From contig DATKHY010000001.1 in NCBI GenBank assembly GCA_035544215.1, positions 186,001-250,000 on the forward strand: a stretch of 64,000 nt of DNA. The letters are read 5' to 3'. The notes beneath the pieces were generated by a model that was given only the letters and a program-made list of their open reading frames with translations, ran no database searches and was not told the origin of the DNA. Position numbers and translations under genes: made by a program. This DNA comes from Candidatus Binatia bacterium (GTDB lineage: Bacteria; Vulcanimicrobiota; Vulcanimicrobiia; Vulcanimicrobiales; Vulcanimicrobiaceae). Within the stretch, counting starts at the first letter, position 1, and each line of letters opens with the position of its first letter. This document shows, in pieces, positions 42,997 through 52,194 of this stretch.

Positions 42997-44168
42997 CTTA
43001 AGCCGCCGGCAATTGTGGGATGGGTTCAGTTGTCAGGGTTTCAGCAAATTCCTTCGGCGTGAGGTAGTTGAGCGACGAGTGCGGGCGGACTTCGTTGTAA
43101 TCGATCAGCCAGGCATCTGCGGCGTTGCGAAGTTCTGGTAGCGCCCGAAAGACCTGTACGTTGAGAAACTCGTCTCGGACACGTGCGTTGAACGATTCAA
43201 TCCACGCGTTTTGAGCGGGCTTTCCCGGATCGATGAAGTGCAGCAGCACATTGTGGTCGAATCGACCATTGCAGCGTTGCGCCGGCGACGTTTTCGGGGC
43301 CGTTATCGACGCGGAGGCGGCCTGGGTATCCTCGAACCTCGGCGATGTCATCGAGCGTGCGGATCACCCGTCGGCTGCTCAGCGAGAAGTCCGGATCGAG
43401 CGCAAGGCCCTCGCGAGTAAACCGGTCTTCGATCGTGAGTAACCGAACTTTTCGCTTGGTCATCAAGTACTCGTGCATGAAGTCTAGGCCCCATTCCTCA
43501 TTGATTCTTGTGGGAGGCGGCGAGACGTTGCCGCGTACCAACCGCACGCGCCGCTTCCTGCGCGGCCGCACTTGCAAACGCTCGTCGCAGTACAGCCGAC
43601 GGAGGCGCTTATGGTTCATCACGATACCCTCCCGCCTCAGGAGTATCTTCAGCCGCCGCCAGCCAAAGCGCGGCCGCTCCTGTGCGATACAGCGCAGCCG
43701 ATCGCGGACCAGCTCGTCGTCGGGTGCTTTGCAAGGCTTGTATCGCACCGTCGGGCGCGGGCAGTGCGCGAGGCGGCAGGCTTGGCGTTCACTCAAGCCC
43801 TCAACTCGGAGCGCCCTCACCGCTGCTTTGCACGCTGAGGGCCCCACCCGTTTTGGAATCACCTCGGACATCGCTCGGATCTCGAGCGCCTGGCGGGCGA
43901 TGATCCGTTCCATTTGCGAGTTTTCGGACTCGAGCTCTTTGAGCCGTGACAGATCACTGACGTCGAGGCCGCCGTATTTGCTGCGCCACAGCCGCAACGT
44001 GTTGACGTGAACGCCGTGTTTGCGAGCGAGCTCTGCGTCCGGTCGACCTGCGTCGAGCTCTTTGAGGATCGCGACGATTTGCACTTCGGTGTAGCGCCGC
44101 TTGCGCATGCGGGTCTCCTTTGTAGGCCATCTTGGCCGGAAACCCACAATTCCCGTTGGACTAGTTTT
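42996..44168. mobile_element. IS3-family insertion sequence (IS-A)
   Basis: The element is about 1.17 kb. The ends carry partly matching inverted sequences (CGGCAATTGTGGGATGGGTT near 43009 and, on the other strand, CGGGAATTGTGGGTTTCCGG near 44150). I cannot define exact tips or a target duplication. Its transposase gene is broken, so it is not autonomous. The right end resembles that of IS-B (61580-61625: CCGGAAACTCACAACTCCCG). Confidence 0.75.
42998..44105 (-). pseudogene. IS3-family transposase (orfA-orfB in one frame), frameshifted
   Basis: The frame starts MRKRRYTEVQIVAILKELDA (HTH of OrfA), with the leucine-zipper-like LSRLKELESENSQMERIIAR, then the OrfB part: RQACRLAHCPRPTVRYKP, RPRFGWRRLKILLRREGIVM and the DDE core. 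First Asp in WGLDFMHEY, second in LRVDNGPEN, then a frameshift near 43270, and Glu in NAWIESFNARVRDEF in the next frame, ending LNYLTPKEFAETLTTEP to 42998. OrfA and OrfB are fused without the usual -1 overlap. An earlier start at 44147 is possible. Confidence 0.8.
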
Positions 44169-44570
44169 CGGGGCTCAAACCCCTTCTCGATCGACGCCTC
44201 GGCCTCGGCCCGATCGCTGAAAGTCTGTCCGGCACGCCGTTACCGCCGAGGCACGCCCCTACGGCCGCTTCAACGGGCAGAAGTGGCTTGTAGCAGGATG
44301 GATTACAGCCAGGCGCCAGCTATTGCGCTAGACGGTGTTTAGTATTTATAACACTCCAGAGGGCGCTTTTTGTTAAGGCCGCGGTAGGCCCAGGGCCATC
44401 GGGCAGAACGTCCGAGCGAACGTAGCTTCAGAATCCGTTCACGACGTTGCGTTCGCGACCGCACGCAGCGCAATCCGCTCGCGGAAGGCACGGTCACTGA
44501 GAGAAGAGCATCATAGTCGACTTATTTGTTGACGTCCTCTTCCGCATTGGCGATGCAACCATCATTTACA
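44169..44570. other. No gene recognised
   Basis: Sequence to the right of IS-A. A short sense-like piece (FSDRAEAEASIEKGFEPRKL on the minus strand) borders the IS end. Nothing else. Confidence 0.35.
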
Positions 44571-45707
44571 TCATTTATCTGAAGGCGTATAGGCAGCTCC
44601 ACCCAAGCCAGTCGCCATGTAAACACCGCGCTCCACTATCCAAGTGTTTGCCGGAACCTTACCGACCTCGAGTGCGTCGAGTTCGGAGTCCCCGATCGCC
44701 ATGGCGCTATCTGTTTGGTTAAAGCCACCGTCATACGGGTAGCCCAAAAGGCTAACAGGCCCCAGCGTCCTGATCTGCGATCCGCTCTCATCCAACTGAT
44801 ATACATCGCGAGTGACGCAGTCGATGATGTTGATCACAGTTGACGCCTTGCTCGCGTAAACTCCGCCTGGGCAAGCGAGTTTAGTGCCAGGGGCGATGAT
44901 GGACTCCATCGACGGAGAGGAGCTGAAGGGCGCAGCCTCTTCCGCGGCTCCGTACCCGCACCTACCTCGCTGGCATCCATAGTAGTCGAACCAGAGGTTC
45001 CCATTTGAGTCGAGATCACCGAAATAGAGTTTCTGCACGGGTTGCCCGTAAGGGAAAATGTAAAGCGTCGGCTCCGTGGAAGGCGAACCCGCCGGCCAAA
45101 ATTCATACCCCGCGCCCGATTTGGCGTTGCAGTTCGTGCTATATAGCAAGAATATAACGTTGCTCGCATTCGAAGCACCGTCGTAGCCACGGCCGAAGAA
45201 GCTCGAGCCTGGACAGTTCGTGGCAGGTCCGGTAGGGTACGTCGCGACGACCGTGCCCTCACTATTATATTCCTGGTAAGCGCTTTGGCGACCCGTCGTT
45301 GAGTTCTCGCAGGCAGTCCAAATGTTTCGAGCGTGGTCGACTTTAACGCTATTCGGGAATAAGCAGCCAGTCGCCTCAGTATCGATCGCGAAGATCGTTT
45401 TCCTCAGATTACGCTTATCCTGACCCACGAGATAGTTGAAGTTTATCAATGAAGCCCAAAGACCGACGCTGCCGCCGGGCGCCTTCAGGGGAAAATGCAG
45501 CCGCGGGCGCGGCTGCAGTGCTTGTACGACGTTTCGGACCTGAGGTTCCACGCTCGTCGCCTGACTCGGGGGAAATGGAACGTTCGCATTTGGAGGGCCT
45601 TGAGATGACGCGGCGCAGCCGGCAACGAATGCTGCCGCAGCGACGGTAGCCATGACTGATGACAAATGCATGCTTTGAAACGTCTCCCTTACATTAGCGG
45701 ATTGCAT
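44571..45707 (-). CDS. Secreted lipoprotein, propeller-like
   Basis: The product has a lipoprotein signal ATVAAAAFVAGC, so it is anchored outside the cytoplasmic membrane. MHLSSVMATV at 45671 is the likelier start (GGGAGACG upstream); 45707 gives 12 more residues. The body has repeated strands with aromatic and glycine motifs (SVKVDHARNIWTACENSTTG, YEFWPAGSPSTEPTLYIFPY, DLDSNGNLWFDYYGC) and eight or more cysteines, likely disulphide-bonded. It resembles NHL/Vgb-like propellers. One of several related secreted proteins in the window. Function unknown. Confidence 0.75.
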   Translation of the reverse strand: MQSANVRETFQSMHLSSVMATVAAAAFVAGCAASSQGPPNANVPFPPSQATSVEPQVRNVVQALQPRPRLHFPLKAPGGSVGLWASLINFNYLVGQDKRNLRKTIFAIDTEATGCLFPNSVKVDHARNIWTACENSTTGRQSAYQEYNSEGTVVATYPTGPATNCPGSSFFGRGYDGASNASNVIFLLYSTNCNAKSGAGYEFWPAGSPSTEPTLYIFPYGQPVQKLYFGDLDSNGNLWFDYYGCQRGRCGYGAAEEAAPFSSSPSMESIIAPGTKLACPGGVYASKASTVINIIDCVTRDVYQLDESGSQIRTLGPVSLLGYPYDGGFNQTDSAMAIGDSELDALEVGKVPANTWIVERGVYMATGLGGAAYTPSDK

Positions 45708-45896
45708 CTAACTACCCTTACTGAAATGCCTGATCGCGCTCAACGATAACCGGAGGAAGCCTCCCGGGAACGGGTAGAGCTTCGTCGGGACAATGGAGTG
45801 AGGCGTTGAGCCCGGCCGGAAGGAGCGGGCCCAACGACTCCCCCTCGGTTCGGTCGTACCTTTGAGGACGCGTTTGGACCGAGTCGAGGTTCGCTC

Positions 45897-46862
45897 TTAC
45901 CGCTCGAAAGGATAAGTTGCGATGCCGCTGGGCCGATAGAGACCATTCGAAGGGCCTAGTGTCTTCAGCAAGCTGCCGCCGGGGTAGCTCAAGACGTAGA
46001 CTTCGTCGACTCCTGAATCGACAACGAACAACTTGGTGCTCCTAGCATTGAGCGCATCAGCGTGGTAGTCAGATGCGCCGGAAACGGTGATCGTCTTGCT
46101 GATCGAGCTGTACGGTGGCGGGATGATGTCCACACCTACGGACTGATCGCAGGCCACGAGATCGCCCTTATTGTCAAGCTGGAGCCCCCCGGCAGAGCCA
46201 AGAACGGCACCGAGCAAGGTGATCTTGCAGCCCGAGAGCCCCTGCTTGTACTCGACTAATTCGCCGGCGTTGGTGCTCGGGTTGTCGCCGGAAACGAAGA
46301 CATCGCCCTTGCCGTCAACAGCGATGCCCGAGTTGTTCAGGCCGGTGTAGCAGCTATTGATCGGGATGTTACTCGACTGCGGATACTCCACCACGGACGC
46401 CCCCGAGGTGCCGCTGCTGGCAACATAAACGTTGCCCTTCGTATCAGTTGCTACGTTAATCGGATCGGTGACGCTGGTGTTGTTGTATGTGAAGATAAGT
46501 GATCCAGCCTTATTGTACTCGGTAACGCTGACGCCGGATCCGAACGATGGGCTCGCGGCGTAGGCGTTTTCACTGGCGTCCACCCAAGCGCCGACCGGAA
46601 CAGGGACCGAGATTGATCCCGTTTGGTGATACGTGTCGTCGAAGATCATGAGTTCGCCGAGTATGGGATCCGCGATCACGAGCTCTTTGAGGGGTCGATG
46701 CCTACGGTGGTGGTCCGGGCTTGCCGCGTTAACCACGGAGAGTTTCTGGGCCGCGCTTTCAGGCAATGTCGATAGCATGCCCGGTGAACCGTAGCCGGAG
46801 CATGCGGCTAGCAGCGACCAGCAACCTAGAGCAACGGACAAGAGTCCTAACTTGACTCGCAC
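45897..46862 (-). CDS. Secreted NHL-repeat-like lipoprotein
   Basis: The start is GTG 46862, with AAAAGGAG about 9 bases upstream; a longer frame to 47114 lacks such a site. VKLGLLSVALGCWSLLAAC is a lipoprotein signal with lipobox LAAC. The 321-aa protein contains repeated NHL-type blades: KELVIADPILGELMIFDD, NVATDTKGNVYVASSGTSGA, GIAVDGKGDVFVSGDNPSTN, GLQLDNKGDLVACDQSVGVD, KLFVVDSGVDEVYVLSYPGG. The blades end GLYRPSGIATYPF. An extracytoplasmic ligand- or protein-binding propeller is the most I can say. Confidence 0.82.
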   Translation of the reverse strand: MRVKLGLLSVALGCWSLLAACSGYGSPGMLSTLPESAAQKLSVVNAASPDHHRRHRPLKELVIADPILGELMIFDDTYHQTGSISVPVPVGAWVDASENAYAASPSFGSGVSVTEYNKAGSLIFTYNNTSVTDPINVATDTKGNVYVASSGTSGASVVEYPQSSNIPINSCYTGLNNSGIAVDGKGDVFVSGDNPSTNAGELVEYKQGLSGCKITLLGAVLGSAGGLQLDNKGDLVACDQSVGVDIIPPPYSSISKTITVSGASDYHADALNARSTKLFVVDSGVDEVYVLSYPGGSLLKTLGPSNGLYRPSGIATYPFER

Positions 46863-47246
46863 AAAAGTTCTCCTTTTGGCAAATGGTAAAGAGTAGTATA
46901 ACCGGGTTGGTCCGCGCCGATACGCGAACTGTCGCTCGCGTTCTCGGCGTCGTGTCGTGTTCGGCATCGGAAGGTTATGATTAACAAGCGCTGACGTGTT
47001 CCTAGCACCTCTGTTTGAGAAGCCCCAACTCCACCGGTTAGAGGAGGGCTCATTTAGTAGCGCCAACTTAAGACGACCTCCAGCCAGTGGCAAGAATGGC
47101 TGTTTTTGGCACAAAACTATGATTGACCGTCCGGTAGAAGAACCAAGCGTTTTAGCAGTGTGGGCGCAGTGCTCTCGGCGCTCGACGCGGTCCGCGCCTC
47201 AATTTGACCGTATCGGATTGACCGTATCGGAGTTCATAGCATCTAA
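46863..47246. other. Divergent promoter region
   Basis: No gene supported. It separates the lipoprotein (minus) from the large regulator (plus). A direct repeat GACCGTATCGGA(T/G)T occurs twice at 47209-47232, just before the regulator start. Confidence 0.45.
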
Positions 47247-48920
47247 ATGAGGGGCGCCGGCGATGGACCCGCGGTGTCGGATGTCGACGAACTTCCAGCC
47301 AAAGCCATCGCGCATTTGTTTCGAAATTTAGATGACCCAATTAGGCTGCAACGAAATCCTGTAGCGCGCCATTTGTTTCGAGATCCGATAACGGGATGCC
47401 TTGACGCCAAGAGGACCCGCACCGCCGTTTTCGAGCTCCGCCGCTTAATCCTTGATGGTCTCGAAACCGCCAAGGACGCGGACCTAATACGCGGGCGCGA
47501 TCGCCAAGCTCAACGTCAATACGCGATTATTCGTAAACTCTACTTCGACGGCGACCCAGTTCAGGCTGTAGCGAAATACCTAGGGATCTCGATTAGGCAG
47601 CTATATCGCGAGCGCTCCGAGATTTTCGCGAGAATCGCTGCCCACATCTGGCGGAATCAGCTCTCAGCACGAATGCACGTCGAAAGCGGCTTTACATCAT
47701 TCGACTTCGAGGTTGAGCGCGCGAAGATGTCCGCCGAGGTTGGCAACGCTTCCGAATCATATGCGATACTAAATGCATTGCTAAATCATTGTGGATGCGT
47801 TTCGGACAAAGCAAATGTTGCTTGCACCGTGGCATCGATCGCCGTTAATTTCGGTGACCGCCAGGTTGCGCGCGCAAACATCGGACTCATAAGAATGTTT
47901 CTGGAGCAAGCGAAATCAGAGTGGAGTGTTCCAATAGTACGCGATCTGATCGTGGGCCGGCTCTCACTTATATTGGCCGCGCTTCGGCGAGCCGAGGGTG
48001 ATGCCAAGCGAGCTAAGCTGGCGTTGAACCGTGCTGCCGAGATTGCGAATCACTTGAACGACTCCAGCCCTGACTGCGCGCGCTTCTGCGCAGATGTAGC
48101 ATTCGAGCGCGCGGAGGCGCTACTGCTGGAAGGGCAATTTGCACCTGCCAAGGCGATTCTCAACTCTGCGTCGCTGAACGCAGCGATGGCGATGATCCCT
48201 GAGATTTCGCGCGTCCATTGGCAAATGACGCTTGCGCTGCTGTCCCTAACGAATGGTGGAGAGCGTGGAGAAAGCCCAGGTGGACTAGATGCGCTACGTG
48301 ATGCCCTGTCGCGCGCTCGATCCTGCGGCTCGTCTCGGCTCACCCTTCGCGCCATGCACGGCCTCGCCGTATATCTAGTTCACTGCGGTATGTTTGACGA
48401 GGCTGCACGCGCCACGCAATCCTTGATAGCGATGGCGATCCACTTTCCCAATACAAGGGTACGAGCCCAGACACTTGTGGAAGCTGCGGATGTTGTGCTT
48501 CTAACCTCCGGCCCTTCGAACGTCGTCAAGCTTCTGGAAAAGGCGGACCCCTACCTGATTGAGGGCAACGTGGATTGGTTCGGATCGAAGATCCTCAGAG
48601 CGCGCAGCTACAATCTAGGGTCAGCTTTTCGCGACGCTTGGGAGGCCGCATTAGCTGCGGAAGCCGGCGCGCAGCGCCTCGGGAGCCATCGGTTTTTGAG
48701 CGCAGCCTGGCGAGAGATGGCGCTCGCCGCTTATGGGTGCGGGAAAGTTGCTGACGCTTCGGAACGCATCACGGCCGCCGTCGCAGAACTGGAGCACGGA
48801 GCGCCGCCCATCGCAGCATTGTCCACTTACACAGCGGCGGCGACGATCACGCGCGACGCGCGCTGGCGCAAGCGAGCGCGGCTTTTGGAACGCGAACTCG
48901 CTGCACTTAACGATCGTTGA
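47247..48920 (+). CDS. Regulator-like protein: HTH followed by helical repeats
   Basis: The 557-aa protein has an N-terminal region (about residues 20-135) with RRLILDGLETAKDADLIRGR, QYAIIRKLYFDGDPVQAVAK and YLGISIRQLYRERSEIFARI. The last segment is a sigma-region-4-like helix-turn-helix. Residues 150-550 are TPR-like helical repeats (MSAEVGNASESYAILNALLN, AEGDAKRAKLALNRAAEIAN, CGMFDEAARATQSLIAMAIH). It looks like a transcriptional activator with a large sensory repeat domain, analogous in layout to MalT/SARP-type regulators but without an ATPase. It may regulate the divergent lipoprotein; the paired GACCGTATCGG motif before the start could be its site. Confidence 0.75.
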   Translation: MRGAGDGPAVSDVDELPAKAIAHLFRNLDDPIRLQRNPVARHLFRDPITGCLDAKRTRTAVFELRRLILDGLETAKDADLIRGRDRQAQRQYAIIRKLYFDGDPVQAVAKYLGISIRQLYRERSEIFARIAAHIWRNQLSARMHVESGFTSFDFEVERAKMSAEVGNASESYAILNALLNHCGCVSDKANVACTVASIAVNFGDRQVARANIGLIRMFLEQAKSEWSVPIVRDLIVGRLSLILAALRRAEGDAKRAKLALNRAAEIANHLNDSSPDCARFCADVAFERAEALLLEGQFAPAKAILNSASLNAAMAMIPEISRVHWQMTLALLSLTNGGERGESPGGLDALRDALSRARSCGSSRLTLRAMHGLAVYLVHCGMFDEAARATQSLIAMAIHFPNTRVRAQTLVEAADVVLLTSGPSNVVKLLEKADPYLIEGNVDWFGSKILRARSYNLGSAFRDAWEAALAAEAGAQRLGSHRFLSAAWREMALAAYGCGKVADASERITAAVAELEHGAPPIAALSTYTAAATITRDARWRKRARLLERELAALNDR

Positions 48921-49003
48921 GATAAGTTTTCGCGGCTGACCACTCGCCGGCAGGAGCGCGGCGAGCAAACGCGTGCGCAGAAGAACACAGCCAGATACGC
49001 AAA

Positions 49004-49031
49004 GAGCCGCCCGCTGTTTCGCGAGCGGCTC
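49004..49031. terminator. Hairpin between convergent genes
   Basis: GAGCCGCCCGC and GCGAGCGGCTC pair with one mismatch around a 6-base loop, between the end of the regulator gene and the convergent fragment at 49074. Confidence 0.5.
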
Positions 49032-49073
49032 AATGTTAGGTGCGCGACGAGTGTTATCTTGTCGCTGCCCTCA

Positions 49074-49330
49074 CTAAAACGAGAGCGAAAAGACTGTGCC
49101 AAGGCCGTTTGAATTAGTATTGTTTGTCATACCGTACAGCGTGCCGTTAACGTTAATCATGGCGTTATTTTGCCAGCTGCCGTCGCACCCGCCGGTGAAG
49201 CTGTAGACGACGATTTCCGGGCCGTTTGGCAACAGCGCAAAGATCGCCCCGCACCCGGGGTACGACGAGCACCCGATCCCACCGCCCTTCGGAGTCATGC
49301 CGAACAGTGTGCCGTTAACGTTGGTTAGGC
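49074..49330 (-). pseudogene. C-terminal fragment of a choice-of-anchor (TIGR03803/GloVer-repeat) secreted protein
   Basis: The frame carries two and a half copies of the repeat: NVNGTLFGMTPKGGGIGCSS with GCGAIFALLPNGPEIVVYSF, and NVNGTLYGMTNNTNSNGLGT VFSLSF. This is the tandem repeat of secreted proteins usually 350-500 aa long. The upstream part is out of frame, and only about 85 residues remain. Confidence 0.65.
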
Positions 49331-49682
49331 CGTGACGGGTACCTATTTTCGCGTCCCTTGATTTGGAACGTATAGCGAGTAGCAACGATCTGGCGGCATC
49401 GAGCCCGATGTCGTTCCAATACGAGTTGCACACCACGCCCTGCGGAACCGCGAATTCCTTCGGTTTCTAAATCGTAAGCTTGGCCTTTCCCGACGGATTA
49501 TTAAGCCGGCCAGTTTGCGAGAATCCATTTCGCAGCGACGCTGATTTGCTTGTCGTCAGCATAGTTGAGTCGCTAACGGTGCCGATGAGCTCGTTTTCTG
49601 ATAAATGTGCGCGTGCACGACATGTAAAGGTGCACCACAAGCGTTAGGCTAGCGAGCGGCGTCAGCCCTTCCAGTACGGTGG
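49331..49682. other. No gene recognised
   Basis: Probably further debris of the repeat protein (sense-like SYWNDIGLDAARSLLLAIR on the minus strand). No other element. Confidence 0.35.
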
Positions 49683-50657
49683 CTAACGCGGCCCGAGAGC
49701 GAGTCCGCTCACCTGCGCCTGCGGAATGAAGCTTTTCTTCGGCGTCCGTTTCCCGGGCGCGTACACCGTAATTCCCCCAATATACGTGCCGACGTAGAGC
49801 GTTCCGTCGGCGGCGGCCGTGAGAGTGACGACCGCCTCTTCGGTATGCACGATGCGCGATGGACTCGTTGCACCCGGCGCGTAGACCGAGATCAACTGCC
49901 CGCCGCCCACATAGAGATTCCCCGCTCCGTCGGTCGCGATCAGCCCACCGTAGGCTTTCTTAAGGTTGAGATTGACGAAGGTCGACGAACCTGTATCGAG
50001 ACGGAACACCGCCCCGCCTTGACCTAGCTTGTGATTCTCGAGCGCAGCGACCCCGACGAGCAGAGCGCCAGTTGAGTCGAAGGCCATACCCTGCGGCACT
50101 GATATCTGGCCAATCGATGGGACAACGTACTCATTGGCATAGGTCTGACTACCCGGCGGATAGACGTCGATCACTTGTTGGCCTTGGCCGTTCTCTCCCT
50201 GGGCATAGACGTTCTGCGCCGAGTCGGCGGCGACGATGTCACCATAACGCTTGAGCACGAGTGAGAAAAATGGACTCGTGCCTCCGGCCTTGAATTCCTC
50301 GATCGTCTCATACGGATACTGGCGGTTGTCGGTGAATGCGTACAAAACGCCGGTTTGATCCACCCATACGCTGGTAACTCGCGGCAGTCCATCCCTGATA
50401 TCGCCGACTTCGTGCGGGTTTTTACCGGTGGAATAGAGAGGCACCCCGCCAAGGATGTTTCCGATGTAGAGATCCTGCGAACCCCTCGCAGGCCGGTTTC
50501 CGAGCGTTCTGCCGAGCCGCGCCGCATGCGCGCCGTCCGGCGCCTTCAGCGCCCCCGTCGTTGGCGTTCCCGCAAGTGAAGAGCATCCGGCGAGTGCGAG
50601 CGCGATGGCGGCCAAACCGTGAATCGAGCGCAAAGAGGAACGATTGCTACCCGGCAT
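49683..50657 (-). CDS. Secreted propeller-like lipoprotein
   Basis: ATG 50657 is preferred because GGAGG lies 6 bases upstream (an alternative ATG at 50687 has none). SSLRSIHGLAAIALALAGCS ends in a lipobox (LAGC). The 324-aa body repeats a blade motif: VTSVWVDQTGVLYAFTDNRQ, DIVAADSAQNVYAQGENGQG, GMAFDSTGALLVGVAALENH, GLIATDGAGNLYVGGGQLIS VYAPGA, LTAAADGTLYVGTYIGGITV. A paralogue of the lipoproteins at 45897 and 57287 in layout (YAPG, YPPGS motifs). Function unknown. Confidence 0.82.
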   Translation of the reverse strand: MPGSNRSSLRSIHGLAAIALALAGCSSLAGTPTTGALKAPDGAHAARLGRTLGNRPARGSQDLYIGNILGGVPLYSTGKNPHEVGDIRDGLPRVTSVWVDQTGVLYAFTDNRQYPYETIEEFKAGGTSPFFSLVLKRYGDIVAADSAQNVYAQGENGQGQQVIDVYPPGSQTYANEYVVPSIGQISVPQGMAFDSTGALLVGVAALENHKLGQGGAVFRLDTGSSTFVNLNLKKAYGGLIATDGAGNLYVGGGQLISVYAPGATSPSRIVHTEEAVVTLTAAADGTLYVGTYIGGITVYAPGKRTPKKSFIPQAQVSGLALGPR

Positions 50658-50967
50658 GTGCAACCTCCAACGGACGTTGTCGCCCAAATTGGGCGACTGG
50701 AATCAGTCTGTAGCGGACTCATGAAGAATCTCTGAACGTGCCCGACGATATCGTCCCGCAATCACAAAGAGAACGGTATGCCAGCCGCGCCGCGGAACTC
50801 GCTTCTAGTAGCACAGAAGGCCCGGCAAAGGGGCATCGCCGGAGGGGGCGCATATAGCGACACCCGCCGAGCTTACCGAGTCGGCTGGAGCTTCGCGGCT
50901 TACTTCGCGGAGCGCGGCTTACATGCGCTGCCGGCGAGCCTGCGCAATCGTCGCGCTCTACGTGACA
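50658..50967. other. No gene recognised
   Basis: Upstream region of the lipoprotein and left boundary of copy B of the duplicated block. The plus-strand frames are arginine-rich and unconvincing. Confidence 0.4.
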
Positions 50968-51228
50968 TCACGGCCGACGCGCGCGAAGCTCGCGACGCTT
51001 CGGCTCTCTCTCGCCGTCCCCGAAAGGGATCGCAAAATAGGCCAAGTCGCGCCCACGATGTACAAAATGGGCCGGCGAATTGTTAGCGGCGTCGCGCGCA
51101 CGAATGGCGCTCACGGGCCCATCGGCCTCTCGCACTAGAATAGCGGCCTCGATCTGCCCCAAAACCTCGACGATGGCCTCGCCATCGATCATAATTTCGT
51201 CGCGTTCCGTTGGTGGCACTGGCAACAA
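50968..51228 (-). CDS. Small hypothetical protein of the duplicated block
   Basis: The 86-aa frame contains EIMIDGEAIVEVLGQIEAAI, LVREADGPVSAIRARDAANN and HRGRDLAYFAIPFGDGERE. An ATG at 51192 (MIDGEAIV) is an alternative to the TTG at 51228. The decayed partner is at 3184-3522 in copy A. It lies just downstream, on the minus strand, of the hairpin at 51231-51251. Conservation in two copies supports it being, or having been, a gene. Function unknown. Confidence 0.5.
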   Translation of the reverse strand: MLPVPPTERDEIMIDGEAIVEVLGQIEAAILVREADGPVSAIRARDAANNSPAHFVHRGRDLAYFAIPFGDGEREPKRRELRARRP

Positions 51229-51230
51229 TA

Positions 51231-51251
51231 AGCCGCCTGTTTTAGGCGGTT
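51231..51251. terminator. Hairpin, copy B counterpart of 3531-3552
   Basis: CCGCC and GGCGG pair around TGTTTTA. It sits at the same place relative to the flanking small gene as the copy A hairpin, with TTTCTCCTG beside it. No T-tract. Confidence 0.5.
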
Positions 51252-51629
51252 TCTCCTGGGCGGCGAAAAAGGGAGCTACGCGAGAGGCACTCGATGACGG
51301 ACCTTCGCACGTAGTCGAGCGATCCGAGCGTTGACCTAGTTCAACTCGTCTCTGTGCAGTTCGAAAATCTCGCGAAAGATCGCTTCAGCTCAGCCGCCAG
51401 ATCAGGGCGGCGCAGAAAGAGAGTCGCCCAATTGGGCTTCGATCAATAGTACGCAGTAGAGACCACGAGCAAAGCAGCCGCCTCGCTAACCGTAATGGCT
51501 TCAGGAACAGTATTCCACGGATTAGCGATATTCGGGTCTACCGTAGCTCTTTGCGCACTTCGGAATACGGATGGAAGTGAACGGCACAAAAAATGAGGGC
51601 AGCGCCCCCGCTGCAACCTGACCCTTGGA
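51252..51629. other. No gene recognised
   Basis: Copy B is longer than copy A in this interval. I find no coding frame or structure to explain the extra 200-300 bases. Confidence 0.35.
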
Positions 51630-51635
51630 TTATCG

Positions 51636-51653
51636 CCCGCATTTAAATGCGGG
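51636..51653. repeat. Perfect 18-bp palindrome shared with copy A
   Basis: CCCGCATTTAAATGCGGG, identical to the core at 3663-3680. It is followed in both copies by CTGCACCACAATTAT within about 35 bases. Confidence 0.7.
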
Positions 51654-51771
51654 TATAATTCGAACGCAGCGCTGCACCACAATTATCGCGCGCGCAACTC
51701 GCAACGTCAAGTGGCCGGTGGGTGGCGGCGACGTGAGGCTTCCAGTGGCGAACGTGGCTCACCGCGCTACT

Positions 51772-51939
51772 TCAACGACCAAGGGTAATCGTGCTGCCGT
51801 CGTCTAGCCACAGACGAGTGGCATCATCCTCGATGAGACGTACGTCGACGACCACGCGAAAGCCGGCGAGCCGGCGCACCAGCATGCCACGTTTGATCTC
51901 CTTAACGCGAGCGAAGGTCGTACCATAGACTTCGATCAT
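51772..51939 (-). CDS. Small protein of the duplicated block (55 aa)
   Basis: ATG 51937-51939, with GGAGG 6 bases upstream, starts MIEVYGTTFARVKEIKRGML, then VRRLAGFRVVVDVRLIEDDA and TRLWLDDGSTITLGR. The composition suggests a small beta-rich (SH3-like) domain. Copy A (3830-3987) keeps the start and ribosome-binding site but is frameshifted. No family recognised. Conservation plus the ribosome-binding site make it a credible gene of the duplicated element. Confidence 0.6.
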   Translation of the reverse strand: MIEVYGTTFARVKEIKRGMLVRRLAGFRVVVDVRLIEDDATRLWLDDGSTITLGR

Positions 51940-52170
51940 CGCTATCCTCCGGCGGCATCGACATCGCGCTGCCGCACGGCCGCCCAACCGCGCGCGAAGG
52001 GACCCGCCCGCACCGCCGGAGCGAAGCGCAGCCGCGTCAGCGGTTGCCTTGCGAGTGGGACACGCCAGCGCGGTAGCTTGGCCGAGTGGCAGCGCCGATA
52101 TCGATGCAGCGCGTGACCTTAAAATGGCATGCCCTCATGTTCTTCTTCCTATTTCCCACGTAAGGGGTCG

Positions 52171-52194
52171 CGGGTTCGAGTCCCCCATCTCCAC
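52171..52194 (+). other. tRNA/tmRNA 3'-end-like sequence, copy B
   Basis: Exact repeat of 4221-4244: GGTTCGAGTCCCCCATCTCC ACCA. The T-stem is imperfect and no 5' half was found. The bases before it differ from copy A (TCGCG for CCCGG), so the conserved part is precisely the T-loop, acceptor strand and CCA. That pattern is expected of a recombination site rather than of a functional RNA. Confidence 0.55.
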
